64,000 nt of DNA from Herbaspirillum autotrophicum (lineage in GTDB: Bacteria; Pseudomonadota; Gammaproteobacteria; Burkholderiales; Burkholderiaceae_D): the NCBI RefSeq assembly GCF_001189915.1, contig NZ_LFLS01000015.1, positions 1 to 64,000 of the forward strand. Direction: 5' to 3'. How positions within the stretch are numbered: the stretch's first letter is position 1; each line of letters begins with the position of its first letter. Position numbers and translations under genes: made by a program. Below, one piece after another: positions 1 to 7,720 of the stretch. The notes below the pieces were generated by a model. That model saw only the letters and a program-made list of their open reading frames with translations, was not told the origin of the DNA and did no database searches.

Positions 1-1
1 C

Positions 2-580
2 TCCACCCCCGCAGATCTCGCACCCAGAACCATAAAGGAAACCAAAAGAGAACCATCAAAGAATCGTAAGGTGGCACGCGGTACCCGCTTGCCTGACGAC
101 TGGAAGCTTTTGGGAAAGCATGCCAAAGCAGCGGCAGAGATTGAGCCGACGTGGACCGAGGATGGCATCCGGATGATCGGCGACAAGTTCAAAGACCATT
201 GGATCGCTGCCACTGGTGGCAGTGCCAGCAAGCGGGACTGGGATGCCACCTGGCGCAACTGGTGCCGCAACGAGAAGCTGCGCGGCGCCGGCAAGGGTGG
301 TTCCCACGGCGCATGGTTCGCCACCGAGCAAGGCGTGGCCGCAAAAGGATTGGAGTTCGGCCTGAAGTCGCAACCGGGCGAATCGATGTTCACGTTCAAG
401 GCACGGGTACAGGCGGCAATCGATAACGGCGGAGTGGTGCCGGTCAGAATATCCGGGCAGGCAATCAGCTCGCCAAAACCAGCCACGCCGGAAGCTCCGG
501 TGAACGTGTCGCCCGAAAATCGCCAGGCCGCACTTGATGCCGCGCGGGCGCTGAAGAAGAAGGGGCAGAATGATGGCTAA
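2..580 (+). CDS. Phage replication-type protein, C-terminal part (left end cut by window)
   Basis: The reading frame is open to the first bases of the window, so the GTG at 71 is probably internal and the gene starts further left. The visible part has a basic, Pro/Lys/Thr-rich linker, then a segment with LPDDW and, further on, a FKDHW...RDWDATWRNW motif. That pattern is typical of the C-terminal helical domain of phage replication proteins (O-like or DUF1376-type), which bind DNA or recruit helicase during lysogenic phage replication. The tail is Ala/Lys-rich and ends ALKKKGQNDG. It overlaps the next gene by 11 bases, indicating co-translation. The family assignment is by motif; the exact class cannot be fixed without the N-terminus. 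Confidence 0.6.
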   Translation, partial: STPADLAPRTIKETKREPSKNRKVARGTRLPDDWKLLGKHAKAAAEIEPTWTEDGIRMIGDKFKDHWIAATGGSASKRDWDATWRNWCRNEKLRGAGKGGSHGAWFATEQGVAAKGLEFGLKSQPGESMFTFKARVQAAIDNGGVVPVRISGQAISSPKPATPEAPVNVSPENRQAALDAARALKKKGQNDG

Positions 581-1061
581 GGCAAAGCGCAACAAGGCAT
601 ACAAGCCACGTCCGGTAAATCCGCAGGCGATGAACTGGGCATTGTCCGGCGCGCACACGCTGCCGATGCATAAACAGGTTGAGCTGATTGGTTACGTCGA
701 TGTCGCGCTGGATCGATTGCGGCAAGGACGGGCGGCCCGGGATGACTGGAATACGTTGGCCAACGGCATGAACATCGCCGAGGCGCTAGTGCACTTCCAG
801 ATCGGCACCAATCTCATAGACCAGATCAATGACGCTCAGGACAAGCTGCACGGCATCGGCATACGCATGCTGAGCACCGGCAAATCGACCTGCTACGCGC
901 ATGAATTGGCGGCAATTGCCGAAGGGCGTGACATGTACAAAATCCAGCTGGGTTTGTGTAGCCAAGCCGAGGTCATGAGGGCCGTGCAGCGGGTTAATGA
1001 CTTTCATCGCAGCGGTGCCAAGAAAGATGTTGCACGGCTTTACCAGGCCATGAACGCATGA
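570..1061 (+). CDS. Small phage protein of unknown function
   Basis: This 163-residue protein is basic at the N-terminus (MMAKAKRNKAYKPRPVNPQ) and mainly helical in composition after that. An AGGGGCA Shine-Dalgarno lies just before tandem ATG codons at 570 and 573. It overlaps both neighbours by a few bases, so it is part of the early operon between the replication gene and the putative late regulator. I recognise no catalytic motif. Its place in the operon resembles that of small conserved proteins between replication and late-switch genes in other betaproteobacterial prophages, which gives no biochemical function. Confidence 0.6.
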   Translation: MMAKAKRNKAYKPRPVNPQAMNWALSGAHTLPMHKQVELIGYVDVALDRLRQGRAARDDWNTLANGMNIAEALVHFQIGTNLIDQINDAQDKLHGIGIRMLSTGKSTCYAHELAAIAEGRDMYKIQLGLCSQAEVMRAVQRVNDFHRSGAKKDVARLYQAMNA

Positions 1062-1546
1062 GCAAGCGGGTAGAAACGATTGACATGCTGGCGTTGATGC
1101 TGGCGCGAGCAGGAAAAGAAAACAGCAGGGCGCTGCCGGCGCGTCAGTACGGCGACCCTGCGAATCACGTTGAATTTGGGAGAGCTATGGAATACAAGGA
1201 AATCGCCGACGCACTGCTGCAAGAGTGGCACGACTGGTCTGCCGCTTATCGGCCGGCGCTTGGCATGCCTGGCTGTTCGCCATCGAGCCGCCAGGCTCAG
1301 TCCAGTAAGCAATGGCAGAGCACCCATGAGATCGCTGAAGAAAGTGTGCGGAAAGCCGAGATGGAAGTGATTGAGTGGTGCGTCGACGCATTAAAGCCGC
1401 AATATCGTCAAGCTATAGGTATCGAGATGCGCAACCGGGGCTCGGGCGCAATGGTGTGGCGCCAGCGTGCCCCGGGTGTGGCAAGTTATGCCGATGCGTT
1501 AGAAGCAATTCTTCCGTTGTTGAAGAGGCGTGGAGTGTTCGATTAA
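1058..1546 (+). CDS. Putative late-gene regulator / antitermination-type phage protein
   Basis: A 162-residue protein that overlaps the preceding stop by ATGA. The C-terminal half (EMEVIEWCVDAL...QYRQAIGIEMRNRG...VWR...ALEAILPLLKRRGV) resembles small phage proteins found just before late operons and often annotated as antitermination Q-like or DUF1133-like. A Q-type role would let RNA polymerase read through the hairpin terminators inside the downstream head-tail operon. That function is inferred from position and weak pattern similarity. I see no zinc-finger cysteines, and a plain structural or unknown role remains possible. Confidence 0.4.
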   Translation: MSKRVETIDMLALMLARAGKENSRALPARQYGDPANHVEFGRAMEYKEIADALLQEWHDWSAAYRPALGMPGCSPSSRQAQSSKQWQSTHEIAEESVRKAEMEVIEWCVDALKPQYRQAIGIEMRNRGSGAMVWRQRAPGVASYADALEAILPLLKRRGVFD

Positions 1547-1629
1547 GTCAGGGGGCGACATCCGAGATTGTGTAGAATGCTCTAATTAGCAGGGCAACAC
1601 GTCTCGGCTTCCTACTAGGTGAGAGTTAA

Positions 1630-2181
1630 ATGGCAAATTCCTTCGACGACTTCGTTCGGCAACAAACAGAAAAAAAACAGGCTTCAGAAAATTCAACTTT
1701 TTCAAAAGAAAAAGAGCTTGAGCGCTGGAAGGCACATCTCTCGGAATTGTATAAGCTCACCGAAGCGGCGCTGGATCAATACATTCAGGCGGGCACGGTG
1801 AAAACCGCGTACAGAAAGGTCCGGTTGGTGGAGCAGTTTTCAGGGCCCTATGAAGTGGACGCAATGTCAATCATGATTGGAACAATCAATGTCGCGCTGA
1901 ATCCCATCGGAACCATGCTGATTGGATCTAACGGGAGAGTCGACGTTGTAGGCCCCCGAGGCACGCGTAAGCTCTCACTGATACGCGCCAGTGCACGCTC
2001 GGCCCACGACTTGATTTCGTTTTCGACGGGTGATAACGATGAGTTGCCATCGCCTCCGGAGCAGAATGTTGTTGGCGATCCATTGGTTTGGAAAATTGCA
2101 GACGCTCCACCTAACATGATTTTTCATAATCTAACTCACGAAAGTCTTAGGGATCTTCTCCTGAAGGTGGCAAATGGGTAG
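1630..2181 (+). CDS. Unknown protein, first gene of an overlapping accessory pair
   Basis: A 183-residue protein with a charged, Lys/Glu/Gln-rich N-terminus (residues 1-40) likely to be helical, then a mixed alpha/beta region. The motif SNGRVDVVGPRGTRKL around residues 98-113 looks like a beta hairpin. The start ATG follows GGTGAGAG. It overlaps the next gene by 8 bases, so the two are probably translationally coupled. Codon use is more AT-rich than in the late phage genes, as is common in laterally moved accessory genes. I do not recognise the family. Because the partner carries a HEPN motif, this protein may be its regulator, antitoxin or sensor; that is inference. Confidence 0.55.
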   Translation: MANSFDDFVRQQTEKKQASENSTFSKEKELERWKAHLSELYKLTEAALDQYIQAGTVKTAYRKVRLVEQFSGPYEVDAMSIMIGTINVALNPIGTMLIGSNGRVDVVGPRGTRKLSLIRASARSAHDLISFSTGDNDELPSPPEQNVVGDPLVWKIADAPPNMIFHNLTHESLRDLLLKVANG

Positions 2182-2704
2182 AGTGGTAACCTACGAGGCG
2201 GAGAAGAGGACTTTGTTAGATGTCGCAGTGCATCACAATGATGTTGAAAATTCACTTCAAGATTATTTCTCGTCCTCATCGCCGTCTGCCAAAATCCGCT
2301 TTTTTGATTACTTGCCTCATGTTGTTTTGACTGAGCTACAGGAGCGACTTGCGGAGCAGGATAAACAAAGCTCTTTGATGGTTCTTGCTCATCTTGAGGC
2401 GAGGTGGCGCACTGATTATTTGAAGAGATGCCAGAATAAAGACAAAGATCCCCTTTCTAGGCATCTTCGGAAGTTAAAGAGAAAGCACGGGTCTGAAGTG
2501 AAATTTGAAGAAAGTCTACTAACTGCGTGGGTGGCATTTTCTGGTATCGAAAAGCGGCTTGCCTCCGAAATTAAAGCGGCATTCAAATTTAGGCATTGGC
2601 TGGCACATGGCCGCTACTGGGAGCCCGATTTGGGCCGTCGATTTGATTACCACTACATCTATCAGCTTGCAAAAGAGTGTGATTCATATTTCAAATACGC
2701 CTAA
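2174..2704 (+). CDS. HEPN-motif protein, second gene of the accessory pair
   Basis: A 176-residue, strongly helical protein. Residues 139-149 read FRHWLAHGRYW, which contains R140-x4-H145, the R-x4-6-H signature of the HEPN superfamily. Many HEPN members are RNases in toxin-antitoxin, abortive-infection and CRISPR-linked systems. A long charged helical region (residues 60-110, with LKRCQNKDKD and HLRKLKRKHG) precedes it, and a Tyr-rich tail ends SYFKYA. It starts 8 bases inside the preceding gene and is followed by a hairpin-rich stretch with a terminator. The HEPN call rests on the motif and helical context only; RNase activity is not shown by the sequence. Confidence 0.55.
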   Translation: MGRVVTYEAEKRTLLDVAVHHNDVENSLQDYFSSSSPSAKIRFFDYLPHVVLTELQERLAEQDKQSSLMVLAHLEARWRTDYLKRCQNKDKDPLSRHLRKLKRKHGSEVKFEESLLTAWVAFSGIEKRLASEIKAAFKFRHWLAHGRYWEPDLGRRFDYHYIYQLAKECDSYFKYA

Positions 2705-2755
2705 GTGCAAACAAACTCCTTGTGCTGTTTGGCATAGTTGGTTATTATTTTGATG

Positions 2756-2868
2756 TGGGGCGTTCGCTCGCCCTAAATTATTGATACTTGAGCAGATTTT
2801 TTCGCGGCGCGGCCACTTGCAAGATATGTTTGGGTCTCGCGAATCTTCTCAAGTATCGGTAGTTATCA
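2756..2868 (+). ncRNA. Hairpin-rich intergenic stretch, candidate structured RNA
   Basis: A short GGGCG/CGCCC hairpin (about 2757-2774) is followed by a long imperfect hairpin with arms 2783-2806 and 2838-2857. In it GATACTTGAG pairs with CTCAAGTATC, then AGAT with ATCT and CGCG with CGCG, with small bulges. The loop is about 31 bases. An intrinsic terminator follows directly. Three stems in about 150 bases with no open frame suggest a small RNA or a structured 3' UTR of the HEPN-motif gene. No RNA family is recognised. Confidence 0.35.
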
Positions 2869-2902
2869 AAGCCTCGCTCCTCACGGTTCGGGGCTTTTTT
2901 AT
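2869..2902 (+). terminator. Rho-independent terminator after the accessory pair
   Basis: AAGCCTCG (2869-2876) pairs with CGGGGCTT (2889-2896), 8 bp with one G-U, followed by a run of six T residues and more T-rich sequence. Confidence 0.8.
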
Positions 2903-2958
2903 TTTGCGCCAAGCAGTGCATACTGTGTTCCTATTATTTGAAAAATAGGGGGGCGAAT

Positions 2959-3636
2959 ATGGGTATTGATCTCTTTGATTTCTTGAAATGGGTGTCAGGC
3001 CCTATTGTTGCGATCGTCGTCGTCTGGTTGGGCAATTATCACAGTCGTCGAAAGGATAAGGCGGCGCGTGAATATGCTCTCCGAAAAGAAGTATTCGAGC
3101 CTATTCTGTTGGAGACCGTTCGGGCAATGCAGCAACTCGCGGAAATGATCGGTGGATATATTTCTCCAGAGATCCGTATGGAGCAGGCACGATTGTTCGG
3201 TGCTGCTGTGGCGCGAATTCAACTTATAGGAAGCCCTGAAACAGTTAGGTTGGTTCAGAGGTATGCGTTGAGCATGAATACTGCGCTCTTCGACTCAAGT
3301 ATGGCGGCAATAGAAATCAGTACGTTAAAGACGAGGGCTGACGAGGCTCCGGTCGGCCCGCTTCGAATTCAATGTGACAAGGATCATGCGATTGCAATGA
3401 CAGAAGCCCTTGAACGTCTGTCGCCGGTTATTGAGCGATTGATATCTGAGAGCATTCCCGTTATTTTGGCCCTTCGCAAAGAATTGGACGTTGATACCGA
3501 TGACGAAGAGTTTGAGCTGGTAACTCGGCAGACCGCCGACGACGGTAAACGGTTCTTCTTGCACATCAGCCAAGAAATGCGGATCAGGATGGGGTTGACC
3601 ACCAGGCCGCCCACAGTTGAGAAATATCATCAATAA
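2959..3636 (+). CDS. Membrane-anchored protein of unknown function
   Basis: I place the start at the ATG at 2959 because AGGGGGGCG ends 3 bases before it; an in-frame TTG at 2938 is less likely. The 225-residue product has one N-terminal transmembrane segment (about residues 10-26, WVSGPIVAIVVVWLGNY) followed by basic residues SRRKDK. A long soluble, mostly helical cytoplasmic domain follows, rich in Glu, Arg and Leu. The gene sits alone between its own upstream and downstream terminators, which fits an independently expressed prophage accessory gene. I do not recognise the family; superinfection exclusion or defence is possible but unsupported. Confidence 0.6.
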   Translation: MGIDLFDFLKWVSGPIVAIVVVWLGNYHSRRKDKAAREYALRKEVFEPILLETVRAMQQLAEMIGGYISPEIRMEQARLFGAAVARIQLIGSPETVRLVQRYALSMNTALFDSSMAAIEISTLKTRADEAPVGPLRIQCDKDHAIAMTEALERLSPVIERLISESIPVILALRKELDVDTDDEEFELVTRQTADDGKRFFLHISQEMRIRMGLTTRPPTVEKYHQ

Positions 3637-3741
3637 ATTATTGTGGCCGTAACGCACTAATAGGACGTCGGCCTTCTGGGGGTCTAGCGCAGGTTAGAGG
3701 CCCAATTTTCTAGTCTCCTCTCTCATCATCTTGGTGGGTTT

Positions 3742-3776
3742 GCCCGTTGTCGGATTGCCGATCGCGGGCTTTTTTA
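3742..3776 (+). terminator. Rho-independent terminator before the late operon
   Basis: GCCCG (3742-3746) pairs with CGGGC (3765-3769), an inner TCGG/CCGA stem adds 4 bp, and a T-run follows. It closes the membrane-protein cassette and lies immediately ahead of the HNH nuclease gene. Confidence 0.8.
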
Positions 3777-3823
3777 TTTGCGGGGTTTGATGTGATCGCG
3801 TCGATGACGCAGGGTTGGCATGC

Positions 3824-4201
3824 ATGAAATTACAAACACTCAAGCCGCGCCTATCAACAGCGCCGGGACGTGTTCCAGTGATGCAGCCGGGATCATGGCG
3901 CACCGACAGCACAAGCAGCACGCAGCGCGGTTATGGATATGCGTGGCAGAAGGCGCGTGCTGGCTATTTGGCGAAGCATCCATTCTGCGTTTACTGCATG
4001 CGCGACCTGGGCATCGTCGACTGCAATGCGGCGGATGTGATCTTGATCTGTGCGGAGCGCGGAGTTGCGCCGCCCTATGCAAGTCTGGTCGACCATCGAA
4101 CACCGCATCGCGGTGATCAGACGTTGTTCTGGGATAAGAGCAACTGGCAAAGCATGTGCACTACGCACCACAGCGGCGATAAACAGCGCGAAGAGGCGTA
4201 G
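3824..4201 (+). CDS. Phage HNH endonuclease, packaging-associated
   Basis: I choose the ATG at 3824 (MKLQTLKPRL), the usual beginning of this family, over the upstream TTG at 3815. The 125-residue protein has a Ser/Thr-rich lead, RGYGYAWQKAR, a CVYC metal-binding pair, the core LVDHRTPHRGD, then FWDKSNWQSMCTTHHSGDKQ. This is the HNH beta-beta-alpha-metal fold. HNH proteins encoded just before the small terminase gene are known to cooperate with terminase and portal in cutting cos ends in HK97-like phages. The location here, directly ahead of terS and a probable cos region, fits that role. Confidence 0.9.
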   Translation: MKLQTLKPRLSTAPGRVPVMQPGSWRTDSTSSTQRGYGYAWQKARAGYLAKHPFCVYCMRDLGIVDCNAADVILICAERGVAPPYASLVDHRTPHRGDQTLFWDKSNWQSMCTTHHSGDKQREEA

Positions 4202-4328
4202 CGGGCCGCCAATCATCATCGATGCGGCCACGGAGGCAAGGGGGGGGGGTAAAAGTCTGAAGGCTTTCCGGCTCTAGACCACTTGCTTTCCCACGCGCAG
4301 AATTTTTTCTCATTTTGGAGATTTGTTA
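4202..4328 (+). other. Candidate cos (packaging) region
   Basis: This 127-base non-coding gap between the HNH nuclease and small terminase genes contains a run of ten G (4240-4249), then TAAAAGTCTGAAGG and CTCTAGACC. In phages with an adjacent HNH-TerS-TerL set, cos commonly lies here and includes a G-rich tract. The cut positions cannot be read from sequence alone. Confidence 0.4.
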
Positions 4329-4793
4329 ATGGCTTTAACAGGCAAGAAAAGGGCATTTGCGGATGCCGTTCTCGCCGGAAAGTCCAATAAAGACGGGGCT
4401 ATCGCTGCCGGATATAGTGCCAAAACGGCATCTGCCGCCGGCTCCCGACTGGTTAAAGATCCGGACGTTGCGATTTATCTGCAGGCGATGCGCCAGGCTC
4501 CGGTCAATGCCGCGCCGAATCCGACGCCGGCAGAGCGGCCAGCATTTGATTTAAACCGGGCATTGCAGCACTCGGACCCGAAATCATTCTTGCTGGCGGC
4601 CATGAACGATGCCGCGCTGGATGAAAAACTCCGTATCGATGCTGCCAAGGCACTGATGCCGTTTGTTCACCAGAAACCAGGCGAGGGTGGCAAGAAAGAG
4701 CAGCGCGAAGATGCGGCAAAGGGGTTGGCGGGCCGTTTCGCGCCACCACCGCCGCCGCATTTGGTGGCATCTGGCGGTAAAAAGGTCCGATGA
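4329..4793 (+). CDS. terS: Terminase small subunit
   Basis: The start at 4329 (MALTGKKRAF) follows TTTGGAGA; a TTG 6 bases upstream is in frame but poorly placed. The 154-residue protein begins with KKRAFADAVLAGKSNKDGAIAAGYSAKTA, the helix-turn-helix DNA-recognition segment of small terminases, which bind the cos or pac site and stimulate the large subunit. The C-terminal third is Gly/Pro-rich (RFAPPPPPH) and is probably the TerL-contact tail. It overlaps terL by 4 bases (ATGA). Motif and position agree, so the assignment is firm although these proteins diverge quickly. Confidence 0.88.
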   Translation: MALTGKKRAFADAVLAGKSNKDGAIAAGYSAKTASAAGSRLVKDPDVAIYLQAMRQAPVNAAPNPTPAERPAFDLNRALQHSDPKSFLLAAMNDAALDEKLRIDAAKALMPFVHQKPGEGGKKEQREDAAKGLAGRFAPPPPPHLVASGGKKVR

Positions 4794-6466
4794 TGAAATG
4801 GAGTACAGCCTGTACTGACTGGGAACGTCGGCTGGTGAAGGGGGAATCCATCATTCCGCCGCCGATATTCCCCTCGCAGGCAGAGCAGGCGCTGGCAATT
4901 TTCAAAGAATTGCGTGTTGTCGACCTCCCTGGCAAGCCAACATTTGGCGAATGCAGCGAACAATGGGTATTTGATTTCGTCTCCGTCATTTTTGGGGCGA
5001 ATGATCCCGAGACGGGAAAGCAGTTGATTCGTGAATTTTTCCTGCTGATCAGCAAGAAAAACACCAAATCAACAATTGCTGCAGGAATCATGCTGACGGC
5101 CCTGATCCTGTGCTGGCGCGAGGAAGAAGAGCATCTGATTCTGGCGCCGACCAAAGAGGTTGCCGACAACAGTTTCAAGCCAGCCGCCGGCATGGTCCGG
5201 GCCGACGAAGAATTGTCGACCCTGTTTCACATTCAGGATCACATCCGCACGATCACGCATCGGGTGAATCGGGCTTCGCTCAAAGTGGTAGCAGCCGACA
5301 CAGATACCGTGTCGGGCAAGAAGTCCGGCCGGATCCTGGTGGATGAGCACTGGCTGTTCGGCACCAAGCCTGACGCAGAGGGCATGTTCATGGAGGCCAC
5401 CGGCGGCCAGGTATCACGCGATGAGGGATGGGTGATCTACCTGACCACGCAGAGCGACGAGCCACCGGCTGGCGTGTACAAGGAAAAGCTGAATTACTAC
5501 CGCGATGTGCGCGACGGCATCATTGATGATCCGAAGTCATTGGGCATCCTGTATGAGTTCCCCGCGCGGCTGATCAAATCCAAGGGATACCTCGACCCGG
5601 CCAATTTCTACATCACCAATCCGAATATCGGCAGGTCGGTGAGTGCGGAATGGTTGGAAGATCAGCTAAAGAAAAATTTATCCAAGACCAGCGGCGGCCT
5701 GCAGCTATTCCTGGCAAAGCATCTGAACGTTGAAATTGGCATGAATTTGCGTTCAGACCGCTGGCCGGGCGCTGATTTTTGGGAAGAGCAAGGCGTTATC
5801 GTCGGTCTGACGCTGGAAGATCTGATTGCCCGCTCCGAAGTGGTGGATGTCGGTATCGACGGCGGCGGCCTGGATGACTTGCTGGGATTGGCAGTCATCG
5901 GCCGCGACCGGGAAACACGCCGCTGGCTTCTCTGGACTCGCGCATGGGCGCACCCATCCGTGTTGGAACGGCGCAAATCGGAGGCATCCCGGTTCACCGA
6001 TTTTGCAGAGCAAGGCGACCTGATATTTGTTGAAAGAATCGGCGACGACGTGCTTGATATTGCTGCCGTCGTATTGCAAATCGAGCAGGCGAATGTGCTG
6101 GATCAGGTCGGCGCGGATCCGGCCGGTATCGGTGGCATTCTGGATGCGCTGGTCGACGCCGGCATTCCGCAAGAAAAGATTATCGGCATCTCACAAGGCT
6201 GGCGTCTCGGCGGAGCGATCAAAACCACTGAGCGCAAATTGGCCGAAGGGGTGATCGAGCATGGCGGGCAGCCAATGATGGCTTGGTGCGTAGGCAACGC
6301 CAAGGTTGAGCCGCGCGGCAACGCCACCTTAATTACCAAGCAGGCATCAGGGACGGCCAAGATTGATCCGCTGATGGCGACATTCAACGCCGTTTCGTTG
6401 ATGTCCCTCAATCCGAAACCACCACCGAAATCGGTCTACGAAAAACGCGGCGTTCGATACGCATAA
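4790..6466 (+). CDS. terL: Terminase large subunit (Terminase_1 type)
   Basis: A 558-residue DNA-packaging motor. The ATPase has a degenerate Walker A at residues 87-95 (LISKKNTKS), HLILAPTKEVAD after it, and Walker B ILVDEH (182-187). The C-terminal nuclease half has acidic clusters, including VDVGIDGGGLDDLLG and VLDQVGADPAGIG, suited to metal binding in the RNase H-like domain. Length is normal for HK97-type enzymes. It acts with TerS, the HNH nuclease and the portal to cut concatemers and pump DNA into the prohead. The stop is 9 bases before the portal start. Confidence 0.95.
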   Translation: MMKWSTACTDWERRLVKGESIIPPPIFPSQAEQALAIFKELRVVDLPGKPTFGECSEQWVFDFVSVIFGANDPETGKQLIREFFLLISKKNTKSTIAAGIMLTALILCWREEEEHLILAPTKEVADNSFKPAAGMVRADEELSTLFHIQDHIRTITHRVNRASLKVVAADTDTVSGKKSGRILVDEHWLFGTKPDAEGMFMEATGGQVSRDEGWVIYLTTQSDEPPAGVYKEKLNYYRDVRDGIIDDPKSLGILYEFPARLIKSKGYLDPANFYITNPNIGRSVSAEWLEDQLKKNLSKTSGGLQLFLAKHLNVEIGMNLRSDRWPGADFWEEQGVIVGLTLEDLIARSEVVDVGIDGGGLDDLLGLAVIGRDRETRRWLLWTRAWAHPSVLERRKSEASRFTDFAEQGDLIFVERIGDDVLDIAAVVLQIEQANVLDQVGADPAGIGGILDALVDAGIPQEKIIGISQGWRLGGAIKTTERKLAEGVIEHGGQPMMAWCVGNAKVEPRGNATLITKQASGTAKIDPLMATFNAVSLMSLNPKPPPKSVYEKRGVRYA

Positions 6467-6475
6467 AGGTTATCC

Positions 6476-7720
6476 ATGGGTTTGTTTGATTTCATGCGCT
6501 CCACCAAGGCGGCGCAGGCGGAGCTACGCCCGCGTGCGGAAGCCGCCGGCGGCGAGGTATTCCGTGGCTTCGACGATCCCGCCTTCCTGGAGTTCGTGCG
6601 CGGCGCCGTTTCAGGCTCCACGCCGGCCATGAAAAACCTGCGCAATACCGCGGTCCTGCGCTGCGTCACCCTGATTTCGGAATCTATTGGCATGCTGCCG
6701 TTTAATCTGCAGTATCGCAACACTGATAAAGACCACGTCACCACGCATCCTGCCTATCGCTTATTCAAGCGCAAGCCGAATAACTGGCAAACACCGACGG
6801 AATTCAAAAAACTGCTGGAATTGCACGTCTTGTTACATGGCAATGGTTACGCGCGCGTGATCCGCTCTGGGCAGCGCCCGATTCAGTTGATACCAATGAA
6901 TCCATTGACCACCAAAGGTGAGCTGACCAGCACATGGGAAATGATCTACAAGCATACCCGGCCAGACGGCGTGCAAATTACCTTGCAGGCTAATGAGGTA
7001 TTCCACCTGCGCGATCTGTCACTGGATGGCATTACCGGCTTATCGCGGGCGGCGTTGGCCAGTGGCGCTATCGATCTGGCGCAACAGGCAGAACAAGCAG
7101 CCTCGCGCACTTTTCGCACCGGCGTCATGGCCAGCGGCGCCATCGAAGTGCCGGAAGAGTTATCCGATGAAGCATACAAGCGCTTCAAGGAGTCGGTCGA
7201 AAACGAGGCGTCCGGCGCCGAGAACGCGGGAAAGTTCCTGCTGCTGGAAGGTGGCGCCAAGGCCAGTAAATGGGCAAATACTGCCGCCGATGCGCAGCAC
7301 ATCGAAAACCGCAATATGCAGATTGAGGAAGTGGCGCGCAGCTACGGTGTGCCGCGACCGCTGCTGATGATGGATGACACCAGCTGGGGCAGTGGTGTCG
7401 AGCAACTTGCGATTTTTTTCGTCCGGTACGCCCTTGCGCATCGCTTCAAGACTTGGGAAGACGCCGCCGCCCGCGTCATGTTGAGCGAGCGCGAGATGGA
7501 TGACATGGAGTTCAAATACAACGAGCGCGCCTTGCTGCGCGGCACCCTGAAAGACCAGGCTGACTTCTTCGCCAAGGCGCTCGGCGCTGGTGGACAAGCG
7601 CCCTGGATGAGTCAAAACGAAGTGCGCGAACTGTCTGATCTGCCGGAATCTGGCGAAGCGCAAGCCAACTCTCTCAAAAATCAAATGTCACAAAAGGTCG
7701 CCAAAAATGAGCCTGCTTAA
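6476..7720 (+). CDS. Portal protein (HK97 gp3 family)
   Basis: A 414-residue protein with the usual portal pattern: an acidic and Gly-rich lead, VLRCVTLISESIGMLPF (residues 63-79), LLELHVLLHGNGYARVIR, VFHLRDLSLDG, and a C-terminal region with RSYGVPRPLLMMDD. It forms the dodecameric ring at one head vertex through which DNA enters, docking terminase during packaging and the tail connectors afterwards. Its 3' end overlaps the protease gene by 14 bases, as usual for the portal-protease-capsid block. Confidence 0.95.
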   Translation: MGLFDFMRSTKAAQAELRPRAEAAGGEVFRGFDDPAFLEFVRGAVSGSTPAMKNLRNTAVLRCVTLISESIGMLPFNLQYRNTDKDHVTTHPAYRLFKRKPNNWQTPTEFKKLLELHVLLHGNGYARVIRSGQRPIQLIPMNPLTTKGELTSTWEMIYKHTRPDGVQITLQANEVFHLRDLSLDGITGLSRAALASGAIDLAQQAEQAASRTFRTGVMASGAIEVPEELSDEAYKRFKESVENEASGAENAGKFLLLEGGAKASKWANTAADAQHIENRNMQIEEVARSYGVPRPLLMMDDTSWGSGVEQLAIFFVRYALAHRFKTWEDAAARVMLSEREMDDMEFKYNERALLRGTLKDQADFFAKALGAGGQAPWMSQNEVRELSDLPESGEAQANSLKNQMSQKVAKNEPA

